From NCBI GenBank assembly GCA_036362985.1, contig JAYGXS010000004.1:4752882-4816881 (forward strand): DNA of 64,000 nt, read 5' to 3'. The stretch's first letter is position 1. Every line of letters starts with the position of its first letter. The notes beneath the pieces are model-generated. The model saw nothing but the letters and a program-made list of their open reading frames with translations. It was not told where the DNA came from and did not search any database. Origin of the DNA: Ligula intestinalis (taxonomy: Eukaryota; Platyhelminthes; Cestoda; Diphyllobothriidea; Diphyllobothriidae). A program made the position numbers and the translations under genes. Shown here in pieces: positions 11,652 to 22,092 of this stretch.

Positions 11652-13149
11652 CCCGGGAGCAAGGAAATCCATCTGTGGGTGTTTCTTCTGGCCACTGGAG
11701 GAACTGGTGGCTGTACCTACAGCACCCTGGTTTGCCAAATCTGATTTCGGTGGTATGGGTATCAGAATACCTCGCTCCAGCTGTTCAGGAATGCTGCTCA
11801 GCTGCATCAGACTGTCGGCTGGCGACCCCGATGCCGTACAGCTCTGTGCATCCACCGGCTTCAGGTAAATGGGATACTGAGAGTAGACCAAAGGACTGCT
11901 AGCTGGTGTCTCCCGCAGCTGTGAGCCTTCACAGGCATCCCCCACCTCACCGGCCACCTCCTCCATGTGCACGTTTGCCAGCGTATACTGACAGCTTAGG
12001 TCCCTCAGGTCATGCAGTTTCAGGGCGCTCTCTGTCGAGGAGACCGTTCCCGATGGACTGCTGGTCATGGCTGTGAAGAAGACCTGGGTCTCCTGTGGAC
12101 AGGCGGACGCCAGTCGCCCACCTCGTAGGCAGCTCCGGTTGGCCTGTGAGTATGCAGGTACAATCTTCACGTACTTGGTCGTTGTCTCGGGCAGACTAGG
12201 TGAGAGCTCGAAGGTGATGCCGGGGTTGAGTTCACAGCCATCGAACACCCGCAGGGTCTCCAGTTGGGCCAGCGAATTCGCTGCCGCTGCGCTGCAGCTC
12301 CCAATGCCGCCGCAGCCCTCTTTGTTGGCGATGTCTTTGTGCTGTTGCTGATGATGGCTGCCGAAGGGTCGTGACCGCCGCCGTCGCGAATGGGCACCTT
12401 TATTTCGCCGGGCTCGCACGATCAAGATGACCGCGGTAATGAGACAGCAGGAGAAAAGGATGATGCCGAGCGGGACGATAATCCGGAGAGCGAACACCTG
12501 TAGGCGTTTCGAACTGTCAGCCTCCGTGCTCCCCGTGCTTCCCTTAACGCCCTCTTCCGCACGCGCTTTGGACTCCTGCGTCATCGCAGGCCTCGCAGAC
12601 ATCTGATTACTGCCCAGTAAGTCGGCCTCAGCTGTCCAGACACCCTCCGGCCGGGCAGGCGCTTTGCCCATGGCCTCGTCGGCTTGGGTGAGAAAGTTGG
12701 ATTCGGCCTGCAGGGGTATGTTAAAAATCTCATCGCCGGCGCGGAAATCCAGGAAGAGTTCTGCGTCCTTGCTGAGGGGTGGAGAGCCTGAGTCAGTGGC
12801 GCGGAGAAGCAGTCGTACGGAGTCGCCGGGCTGTAGACAGGCCTGGGGGCTAACGCCTTGTTTGGTGTCCTCCAACATGCGCAGGAGACCCCGGTCTTTT
12901 TCGAGGCTGAAGAGACGCAGCAAATCGCAAGTCGGCGGATGGTTGAAGTGCACAAAGGAGACCTCCTGGAGGGAGTAATGAATGCGTGCATTCGGACCAA
13001 TATCGGCGTCCACGGCGCGAACTCGTGTGATGATCCGATTGGTGGGAAATTCAATGCCGAGTTGAATGCGTGAATCGTCTGGGGACCGTGGATACAGCCA
13101 GACTGGGGCATTGTCATTCTGATCACCAATCTGGATAATTACTGTGGCA
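11652..13149 (-). CDS. Protocadherin-like receptor, exon 3 (last cadherin repeat, TM, cytoplasmic tail)
   Basis: This is the third exon of the minus-strand gene begun at 62256. The acceptor is a pyrimidine-rich tract ending in CTACAG at 13150. One base completes the codon left by exon 2 (phase 2), giving TATVIIQIGDQNDNAPVW, the canonical end of a cadherin repeat. Residues 866-1365 follow. The last repeat (about 884-1005) includes VRAVDADIGPNARIHYS and LLLRATDSGSPPLS. A Ser/Glu-rich linker leads to a single transmembrane helix at about residues 1088-1110 (IIVPLGIILFSCCLITAVIL), followed by a basic stop-transfer stretch RRRRSRPFGSHHQQQ and a Ser/Thr/Pro-rich cytoplasmic tail. The exon is GC-rich against AT-rich flanks. 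CCGGG|GTGAGT at 11651 is a strong donor, so I end the exon there in phase 0; without it the frame runs to a stop at 11460. Role inferred from the family: calcium-dependent cell adhesion at the surface. Confidence 0.9.
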
Positions 13150-15374
13150 CTGTAGATAAAAAAACAAACATTGAGGGAATGCCCTATCCCATAACATCTT
13201 AGCGGTTTTACAAGAAAATTCCTGTTTCTTAAAAGCAGACTCTGCTCCCAAAGTCTTACAGCCGTAAATGGACAATGGTTGCCAAAAAGAAGGCATATTA
13301 TTGTTAACAGATTAACATTATGTTGTTCAGAAGTTTAGAAAATCCGAAAATTTGTGTAACCAAATTGACGTGACTCTTAAATATACAGAAAGCGTGTTCA
13401 TGGAAAGAATAATTAAATAGAGCAGCTCATGTAGCATGACCTGGGGCATTTCTAAGAGGTTGAAAAGGTTGCTGACGAAAGTACCATTTGCATCCATCTG
13501 TAAAACATACACACCTCAACCCGTTTTAAAGGCATTTCAGAAAATGAAGATGTGATCGCTGCAACAGTAAACTTGCCATTGTGGCGTTTTACATACTAAC
13601 TTCAAATCAGTATCAGAGATAGTCGGCTGTATTACTTACCTATGATAATTCTGGAGATAGATCACATGTCTTCCGAAAGGGTCTTTAATGTGGCTCTGGT
13701 ATCGGTTGGCGCAACTCTTAGAGTCAGCCATGACTGTCTCATGAGTCTTATAAAGTATAAATGGCTATTCCAGTCTCCGGATCCATGTCAGTACCCCTAC
13801 ACTACTGGCCCCAATGCGGCTGCTGGCGGGCCTGTTAAATGAATTCACATGCAGAACAGGATGAGTGGGTCACATAACCAATCAGAGACTGCCTAAGTAG
13901 CAATTTCAATAGCTCGCAGTCTAAAAAGGGGAGAGCATTAACCATTGGCTCAATGGTCAAGACGTTGGATGATGATGACTTATAAGGTAGAAATAGCCAG
14001 TCCAACTTAACCTGTCTTTTTTGTAATGTTCTCCTGACTCCACTGTATGAATCAGTGATGGCTGATAATTTCCATATGTTTTCCGAGTCACTGATTGGAT
14101 ATTTGTTGACTCCGCTAAGCTGCTGGGAGAGTTATGCATTGTTTAACATATAGCTGCAGGTCATGATCGGGTAAGTTTAAGTTCTGCCTTTTTAGACCAA
14201 ACTTCAATCACCAAAGCCTTTATTCCAGCGCTCAACAGCAGTTCATTCTCATCACAAAAGTCAGCGATAAATGCAAAACACGACTTCACATATATTTTCA
14301 TAGTAACGGACAGGTAGTTAGACATTGATGTTAGCTAAAGATATACTCTGTCCAATATAACTTTAATGAAAAAATTAATACAAGAGAGTCCTAAAAGTTA
14401 ACCTGCTTCAGAAGTCTTGCAAATATCTTTTATCAATACTTTAATCTAATTGTGTTTTCAGTCAAAATCAAAACAAAAAATTGGGCTTCTACTCTCCTTT
14501 AGCAGGAGTTAAAGCTTGGGTCAGTCTGATTTACGACATCTTATTGCATTTCAAAATCTGTATTTCAACATAATTTTGTCTGTCTGGTGGAATTCACACG
14601 TTTCCCCGAACTTTCTTTTTCTAATGCAAAAATCGCATGTATGCTAACAAACACGTTTCTGAGGAGGCAGTGAATAGAGTGATCAGTGTGCGTTTCGATT
14701 AACTGAGCTGAATAACAAGGACTCAAAAAACAGCGCCTTTCGTGCGCTTGTCACCTCTAAGGAAAATTTTCGAAATTTGGGGTTGCAAGCAAGCCCAACC
14801 GAATGTACCGCGACTTTACGGTTGGCGTTTTTCTACCGCACTGCTCTTCCGCTCGCAGCCGTCTGCGTCCAGAATAACCGGTTTCGCTGACGTAGTGGCT
14901 TTGCCAGTGACTGCGCAAGATGTGCTTAACGACTGTAGACTAGACTTACCTTAGCGGTAGCGCCTGAATTGCAATAAGTTGCAGGTTTCCAGAATGTTCT
15001 TTACGTATAAAAGAGACCCATGTCGAAATCTGTGACAGGTGCATTTGGGTGGCTCGGCTGGTCGACGGGTAAAATTACTCGGGTGGGCTCTGATTACTGG
15101 CTACAGGTCTTCCAGTGACGCAACCAGACATTTCGATTGACTATGTTCATCTGAACAGACCGAACGCTCGTCAGTGCATAACTTTATTTTTGATCAATTG
15201 GACGGTTCTGGTTGAGACTCAGAATCTATGCAACATTGGCAATTTTGAGAAGAGGAAGAAGAGGACTCTATCGCTGGGACAATATGTTTATTCGCCTAAT
15301 GTTTCGCAATTGATAATTTTTCTGGACAGTGGGAATTACTAGGCGATCCCACTTATTGTACTTTGCCTTGGTTT

Positions 15375-15688
15375 GGGAGTTTGACAGATTTGCCTAATTC
15401 AGTTGACCCAATTGTGAACCAACTCGAGGCGCTCGGCGGGATCGGGGCCCACATAATAGAGATTGCGTATACGCAAAGCCAACGCACTTACCAATTGAGC
15501 TACAAACACCACACCACGCGCCATGAATTTAATCACACCGTTCCGCCCAATTTTACCGTTCTTAAGGAATCCACCTATACAGAACGGCAAACTGACTCCC
15601 AGCAGATTTTCCTAGCCAATCATCTAGAATCAACAAGAATAACCGCTAGGCTCTTCTTAATTGTTAGGGAGTTTGATAGATTTGCCTA
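15375..15688. repeat. 22-bp direct repeats bracketing a tRNA-like segment
   Basis: GGGAGTTTGACAGATTTGCC (continuing TA) at 15375-15396 recurs at 15667-15688 with one change, 292 bp apart. The bracketed DNA holds the tRNA-like sequence at 15436-15512. The repeats could be a long target-site duplication or part of a tandem repeat. The tRNA-like head lies inside rather than at the expected end, so a simple SINE insertion is not proven. Confidence 0.5.
15436..15512 (-). repeat. tRNA-derived SINE head
   Basis: On the minus strand an A box TAGCTCAATTGG (15490-15502 region) is followed after about 40 nt by a B-box-like CCCCGATCCC. Together they match an eroded tRNA (GTTTGTAGCTCAATTGGTAA... / ...GGGCCCCGATCCCGCC). 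The anticodon arm is not intact and the B box has lost the TTCGA core, so this is a SINE or tRNA pseudogene rather than a functional tRNA. Confidence 0.6.
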
Positions 15689-17875
15689 TACCGCCTTCCG
15701 AATGTGGGCTCGCAGCAGTTTTTTCTGACCGACGAAAGGTTGCTCAGTAGACTTACTGTCCCCGAAAATTTACTTTTCGTTTTTTTTATACAAGTTAACC
15801 TTGAAGGGATTGCCAGTTGTCCAAATCAATGGGGTTTTTGCCTGAAGTAAGGACAGCATCATTCCCGTGCGTAACAACCACCAGCTGTCTATCCGGTGGC
15901 ATGACTCCTCCTTTGCGTTTTCAAATTTTTCAAACCCATTGAATTTAAAAGAATTCAACCAATAGCAGTTATGCACCGTTTATTTTATCCTGACTTTTGT
16001 ACCATGCTGCCCAGGTTTCTCCCAACCGTTTAACACTTATGCCTTTGCGGGTTATATTTCAATTTCGGAATACTGCTTGCGCGTTGATTGACTAGAGATT
16101 GACGATATTTTCCAAATAGTACTATCTACATTCTGATGTCTACTTTGCCATTCAAACATTTTTGAACTTTAAGTAATAGCTATACACCTCCTGTACTCTT
16201 ATCTTGTAGATGAAACACTTTTCTACGGCATCCTCCCATTTTCCGATACAGCCAACAATGCAACATAAAGTTTTTTAGTACGCAAAGATAAATGCGCGGA
16301 TTTTTATTTTCTCGGCAGGCCGGACCACTGTCATTCGCGACCTCAAAATATGGTAGGATGGATTCACAGGTTGCGTGAGTTCTGAGCCTCTTCTTTTATG
16401 GTTTCTTGACCCACATTCTATTAACAAGCGTAATTACCTGCTTGCTTCGCATTCGGTACCGAGACTTGGCCTTGTCGCTGGGCACGCGATGAGGGCAGCG
16501 CTGACCACCACGTCCAGTAGTGGTGATATCACTAACCTAAGTAATTGCACCGCCAGTGCTTGCAGCAGTTGACAACTCGGGCAGCGTGCGCTTTCCGGAA
16601 AAGTTCATCTACGTTGAGAGAGGGAGATATCGAGTGTACTACCAGAGAACCAGCCAACATTAAAGGACTACTGCAGCTGCAGGGCAGTCCTAACCTGCAG
16701 CTGTTTTTTCGTCTGATGATAGGTTTGGGTACGAATTCAAAACTAGGCATGGATAAAACTACTCTGTTTGACTGCAATAGTTAATAAAATAAGCTTTCAA
16801 TTTGATTTTAAATTTTAATGCTGATGGAGATGTGATGAGAACGCAAACGTCAATGGATGTTGGTATGTGAAGGCCAAGCAGCGAATTCTGCCAAAAGCGC
16901 TTAACACTTAATGCGAAACGCCATTAACTAAATTGCTGTTTGGAGTACGAAGATAATAATAGCCATTTATTAAAAATTCCTAGCGTATTTCCTACGCACA
17001 CACTGACGTTCTTTCAGTTATTAGTTAAAATCCGCCAAATCAACCTTTTTCATGCTTAGACTCCTAGTAAACGCTAAGTAAGTAACTTAAGTAATCCTCA
17101 ACGGTAAAGTAAAAACAGTGATCGTATACGTCCAAACACGCTTCGTATTGCTGAGCAAACTTTCGCGGGAAGCCCTGAAAAAGTCTGAGGTGCAGTGTAA
17201 GTGTGCAGTAAATGATACACGTTTATTCCTTTCTTATCTTAGGAGATTGTGCACGGCATTATGTGTTGAAATTGATAACGCTGCAACTGGAAGTGCCTGC
17301 TAAGAGCATGACTGTAACGTACAGTGGAAACGATGTAAGGAAAAGTGTCATACGTCTTCGCTGACAAGCGCGATGATAAGAAGATGGGTGATTTGTGCAT
17401 TTCCACGTAACTATCTCAAACAAAATAGTTTCATTACTCGTCCACTGTGAAGCTGAGAAAGATTTATTTCAGCAGTTAACCAAGACCTCCACAGTGACGA
17501 AGTGGTGGCGGGTCCGCTGATGTCACCTCAATGACGTCGTATTCATTGGCTTAAGTTACTTTGCTGGAAGGCGTTCCGACTCCAGTGCACAAGAGATGAA
17601 ATTGATTTTATCAGAAAGGATTTTCTATGTGAGAATTCGTACCTGACTACTTCTCTCTCTACAGTGTACATTGCTAGAAGTGAAGCTAATAACCTCTGGG
17701 GAAACGGCCTATGCGCCAATTATTTGCATATTGCTTCTTTTTCGATTAATGGAAAACATAAACACGGCAGGAATATTGCTTGATTAGGCATACCAACCGC
17801 TGTGTACCTTTCAGCGAAAGACGTTGCAAAGCTGCTCAATAGTAGTTACGAGGCAATATGCATGCTACAATTAGC

Positions 17876-19232
17876 AGCTCTCACCATCACCGCTGGGGAA
17901 TGGGGTCATAGGTGATACGACGCTGGTTTGGTAGCCCCACGTCCATGTCGATAGTGGCCACGATTTCATGATGTGCGTTGCATGTTGGCGTGATAATTAC
18001 GCGGCCATCTCGATGGATGTCATTCTAGATATGGGCCGGCGGTCCCTACCTCCTCCCCTGTGAGAGATTCACCAGGGCAGGCAACGTCTTAACACAGTAT
18101 TTGGTAACCAGGGGCCACTACGCTTATTTATGGACTGCGTGCTGGTACAGCATCACTCGCGAGCCCCGTCGAGTGAACTGCAGCCTGAAGGCTGGCGTCA
18201 GCCTTCCTTTTGAATTTCAAGGGACCAAATCCTTGCAAGAGTCGACAGTCACGTGAGCCGCGAGTCATAGTTCTCTGTTAATCCATCGCCTAGAGCAATT
18301 GCGCTAGCTCATGCTGCCTTTCCTACGCTGAGCTTCGCTTGTTGTGTGCTAGTGTACTTTTGCACGCTTGATGTCGACTCAACGCGTATGCGATCGTAGG
18401 TAATCGGTACTCCTGCCTCATTTGATTGGTGGCAGCCGATTGATTATTCATTGCACAGCCTTAGCTTGTCACATCCCCACTTTTTGCACCTGCAGGGCTG
18501 GCTATCGTACGCGGCGCCACTGAGCCGTTAAGTTGTTTGAGTTCAATTAGTCTTGCCAGACTTGTTATTTGGGGATACTTCTGGTTCTTAGAAGCGCGAA
18601 GAGTAAACCCGTTATCGCATGAAGGGTAAACATATGTGACATGCAGGATAGGTATGTGGTTGCATACCGACTGCATCCTATTAATACCGTAGGATTATGA
18701 CGAACAGTATCTCACCATCACCGCTGGGGCGTCATAAATGGTACGATGCTGGCTAGGCAGTCCGCGTCCAGGTCGTTAGTACCTGCGATTTGGTCGCCCA
18801 TTTTGAATAATTACGGGATAATTATGTCGCAATTTGATTCGATTTCGTTGTACGTGATGGCCGATGGCCCCTCTCCGTGCGAGATTCCCTCGTTTAGGCA
18901 AAGTCTCAGCATAGTACTTGGCAACCAGAGGTCATTACACTTATTGGTGGACTGCGGGCCTGTTAAGCATAACTCGTGGTTCCCATCGAGTGAGCTGCTA
19001 CCTAAAAGCTAGCTTCAACCATATCCTAAATGTTCGCGACACCGACATCTGCGCAACAGGTGAAAACCGAGCTGCTCCGCGAGCTCCTCCTGTCAGGATT
19101 CTCAGCCGCGTCGACTATAAATCAGCTATCCCATCAAGCACAAAAATATGTGATAGCTCCGGGATGTATATTGCTGCTAGGTTCGCATTTGCACAGCGAC
19201 TAAATCCTATCAATACTGTGGCATTATGACCA
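17876..19232 (+). repeat. Tandem duplication, two diverged units of about 830 and 525 bp
   Basis: Both units begin TCTCACCATCACCGCTGGGG (17879 and 18710 regions) and share, in order, GGTCATA..GGTGATACGACGCTGG-like, CCA/CGTCCA(T/G)GTCG, TGATAATTACG/GATAATTATG, GGTCCCT/GGCCCCT, GAGATTC, CAACC..GGGGCCACTAC-like, GGACTGCG and the CATCGAGTGA-type block. Both units end in an (A/C)ATCCTAT(T/C)AATAC(C/T)GT block followed by ATTATGACGAACAGTA. The second unit lacks about 300 bp internally. No conserved ORF spans either unit, so the function is unknown; it is probably a tandemly amplified non-autonomous repeat. Confidence 0.65.
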
Positions 19233-19757
19233 ACAGTACGTCTTTCTGACGCTGCCTGTGATGATGAATCTGGGTATGAATTCACGACCAGTTCGGACGG
19301 TATCTAGGGCTAGCAAAGGGGAATAGAACATGTGGTCGACGTCTAAAGGCATTTTCTCTAAACTAAACAATCTCATATGCTTGCACTAAAAGGCGGGATC
19401 TGGGAGGTTGCAACCCGGCGTAGGCTTATGCAGGTTTCTGGTTTACTGATAGGGTGAGAGTCAGACTGAGATGGCTCGTTTTATAGCTTTTATGACATTC
19501 TCAATCCGAGAGATCCAAGCCGGGTGTTGCTGCACGCCTAGTGTGTCTTCTGCTCCCGTCAGCTACCTGTGTACTCTCCTGACTCCGGTCTTCTTACCTC
19601 CGTCATGACACCGGACTTTAATAGGGCAGGAGGAGAACGCGCGGCAGATTAAGTGCCGGTTACACTCACTATAAGCTAATTCAAACGTGACCCCGTCTCT
19701 GCCCAACTTGCTCCGGGCCCCACGATGGAACCCTTCGGCTAAGACTGCCGACGTTTG

Positions 19758-20402
19758 TGAATTCTTAACGTCATGTGTTCAATTATTCATCATCAGGCAA
19801 TTACAGTACTACAGTAGTCGCCGGTTATCAAGCCCACGGTTGATAGGCCCGGCCGCGTATTAAGCCCAATTTGGTCTGGGCCCGAGGTTGGCTTAATAAC
19901 CGGTGACTATTGTATGAAGGAAGGTAGAGTGAACGAAAATTTAGGTATCCAATCAATAGTAAGTAAGTAAGGGAGAGAGGTGTTCAAGAGGGCTCAAGAG
20001 GTCAGATTATAGTCATATAAAGGGGCCGGATAGGTGGTAAAGGGGGAGGGGGAAGGCGTCCGACAACTAGTTCATGTCGGCCCGTCGTCCCTGTCTCGCG
20101 TCGTGGCAGAAGGCGTGGGAAGGCATTTTGACGCTGCCTCGTAGACCAACTCAGCATGGGTCCTTTCGCCTGTTACCACGATGCAAGACATGAACCAATT
20201 GTCGGAACGCTTCCCCGTTATCACATATCTAGCCTCTTTATTTGACGATAATCTGACCCCTTGATCCCTGAACAGCTCTCTCCCCTTACTTACCTACTGC
20301 TGATTGATGCCTAAACCTCTGTATACTCTACCGTCCGTTATATTATTTTAATGGCTTGATGACGAATAATCGAACACGTACGTTCACCAAATTTGACTTC
20401 CT
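19758..20402. mobile_element. Foldback element, degraded copy of the 57.8 kb family, carrying a MITE
   Basis: The left arm (AACGTCATGTGTTCAATTAT then TCATCATCAGGC, about 19768-19800, and GGTAGAGTGAACGAAAA near 19923) is the inverse of the right arm (CTCTACCGTCCGTTATATT, CTTGATGACGAATAATCGAA and ACGTACGTTCACC, 20320-20390). The internal G-rich segment (about 19968-20060) and the following GTCCGACAACTAGTTCATGTC match the interior of the element at 57768-58228. The arms are diverged and the left arm is interrupted by a MITE at 19812-19912. There is no coding capacity. Confidence 0.7.
19812..19912. mobile_element. Tc1/mariner-type MITE, 101 bp, TA target duplication
   Basis: CAGTAGTCGCCGGTTATCAA at the left end is matched, inverted, by CAATAGTCACCGGTTATTAA at the right end (17 of the 20 bases shown identical). 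The element is bounded on both sides by TA (19810-19811 and 19913-19914). A 101-bp element with short TIRs and a TA target duplication is the hallmark of a miniature Tc1/mariner-type transposon. It sits within the left arm of the surrounding foldback element, so it inserted later. It has no transposase. Confidence 0.78.
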
Positions 20403-20635
20403 GATTAATTATTTTAAACCCACTCGGATGTCGTTCATACACTGAACTGTAATAAAAAAATGGCTAAATTCCAGGGCGGGTGTCTGTTTATCGAAAATTA
20501 GTTCTCCACTCCTTAATAGGAATACACCTTTCGAAGCCATAAACTGACCTCTTAACTGTGTCGATATACATCTTGGAAGCACTCTTTTTCTACCATCTCT
20601 TTGGGCAACGTTATCCAGCCTAAAATAACTCAGTT

Positions 20636-22092
20636 CGATATCTAACAATGGAGGTTGTAATAAACGCACCCTGCACGCACATTTCGTCTCCACGTATGTC
20701 GGCCACACAGGTCAACCTCTTCTGCCTGGAAACCACAGCAGACGCGTCTACGAATCGCGTTCCCACCCGCCCTCCCGGCGACCAAGGTCTGCTACACCCA
20801 TCTCCCTACGTTGGATCAACTCTCCCCTCCGCCCAATCCGTGTTTTTGATGACGGAACAGCCCCTCCCGGCCACGCTGCCCGACTCCTCCGCCTCGCCGC
20901 CGGAATTGAGGCCAACTCTGGATCCCTCTGGTACTACTCGTTCTGCCGAGTCCGTCTGGGCCGCCGCGACAGGTCTGTACGTTGCGGCTCCTGCAATGGC
21001 TGGTGCCGTCTCCGCTGCAGTGGCCTCGCCACGGCTGCCGATTGGTCGCCTGCCTTCGCGTGTCCCAGCTGTCCCGTGCCCCCACCGATCTCCTTGCCTC
21101 CAGCCCGTCCAGCCCTGAACCCAAATCCTCTGGTCTCCGACCTTGCCTCACCACCTGGTCTTAAGATCTTACAATTCAACGCCAACGGCCTCCTTGAGAA
21201 GCTTGAACAGCTCCTGGCCTTCATGCGCTCGAACAGCATAGCTGTGGCGGCTATCCAAGAGACAAAGTGGTCTAACTCCACTAAGGCCCCTTCTGTGCCG
21301 ATTGCACTATTGTCCGTCGCGACCGCGGCCGCAACCAAGGTGGAGGTTTGGCCTTCCTGGTGGACAAATCCATTGCCCATCACCAGGTACCCCTGCTTGG
21401 AGCCGATCCCACGGAAGTACTGGCGATTTCCCTTGACATTGGCCCGGCGCCGCTAACCATCGTGAACGTGTACATCCCTCCAACTTCCAGTTGTTCTCCC
21501 GGTTTCACCGCCTCTGTCGCTCCCTACCTAACTTCTGGAGACAGTTTGGTGCTAGGTGTCTTCAACACCCACCATGACCTGTGGTGCTCTAACTTGGCAG
21601 CCGACCCCCGAGGAGAAGCTCTGGCTGATTAAATAGAACACGCCCCATTTGCCGTTCTCAGCGAGAACAGTTAAACGCGGCTCCCGACCAAGGGCGCCTC
21701 CAGCTCGCCCTATGTTTCCCTCGCCAGTCTCAGTCTGGTAGCCTCCACAATGTGGAACACGGAAATCAGTCTGGGTAGCGACCACCTCCCCATTGTGCTC
21801 GAATTGGCCACCGCCGCCGAGCGTATCAACGCCCCCAACCGGCACTTCATTAATTTCAAGAAAGCCAATTGGGCAGCGATCACGACCAAATGCGAAGCCG
21901 ATATCGATGGCCTACCGCCTCCCACCTGTGTCCACACGGCGGAGCGAGCCCTTCTTCGACTACTCTTGGCAGCAGCAAGTCACAACATGCCTAACGGCCG
22001 CATTCCCCTTCTCCGCTCGAAGCCTCCCGTCTGGAACGAGAGGGAGACGAAATACGAGCGCGTGATGCCAGTGACCCGCGCGTTGGCGAACT
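20636..22092 (+). pseudogene. LINE N-terminal part: PHD-like finger and AP endonuclease
   Basis: The frame is open from about 20636 to 21330 without a convincing ATG. The finger at 20983-21075 reads RCGSCNGWCRLRCSGL then DWSPAFACPSC, a PHD-like C-x2-C...WC...C...CPSC array; the preceding pair is damaged (FCRVR instead of CxxC). The endonuclease starts LKILQFNANGLLEKLEQLLA and AIQETKW (metal-binding Glu). After a frame shift near 21330 come VNVYIPP, LVLGVFNTHHDLW and GSDHLPIVLEL. The usual GDFN is GVFN here, so a catalytic Asp is lost. Stops lie just after GEALAD (21630 region) and about 40 nt later. Known role of the family: nicks target DNA to prime reverse transcription. Confidence 0.85.

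Noticed and set aside
12581..13129. 182-codon minus-strand open frame overlapping exon 3
   Set aside because: It is a shadow frame of the GC-rich exon; the cadherin frame has the splice phase, the DQNDNAP motif and the TM helix.
13940..13985. A-box-like TTGGCTCAATGGTC suggesting another tRNA-derived SINE
   Set aside because: No B box at the required distance.
20409..20708. 99-codon minus-strand frame between the foldback element and LINE
   Set aside because: Runs across the foldback right arm and the LINE 5' end; not a coherent gene.
20934..21383. Minus-strand open frames antisense to the LINE (also 21991-22488 and others)
   Set aside because: GC-rich antisense shadows with no domain; the plus strand carries the recognised motifs.
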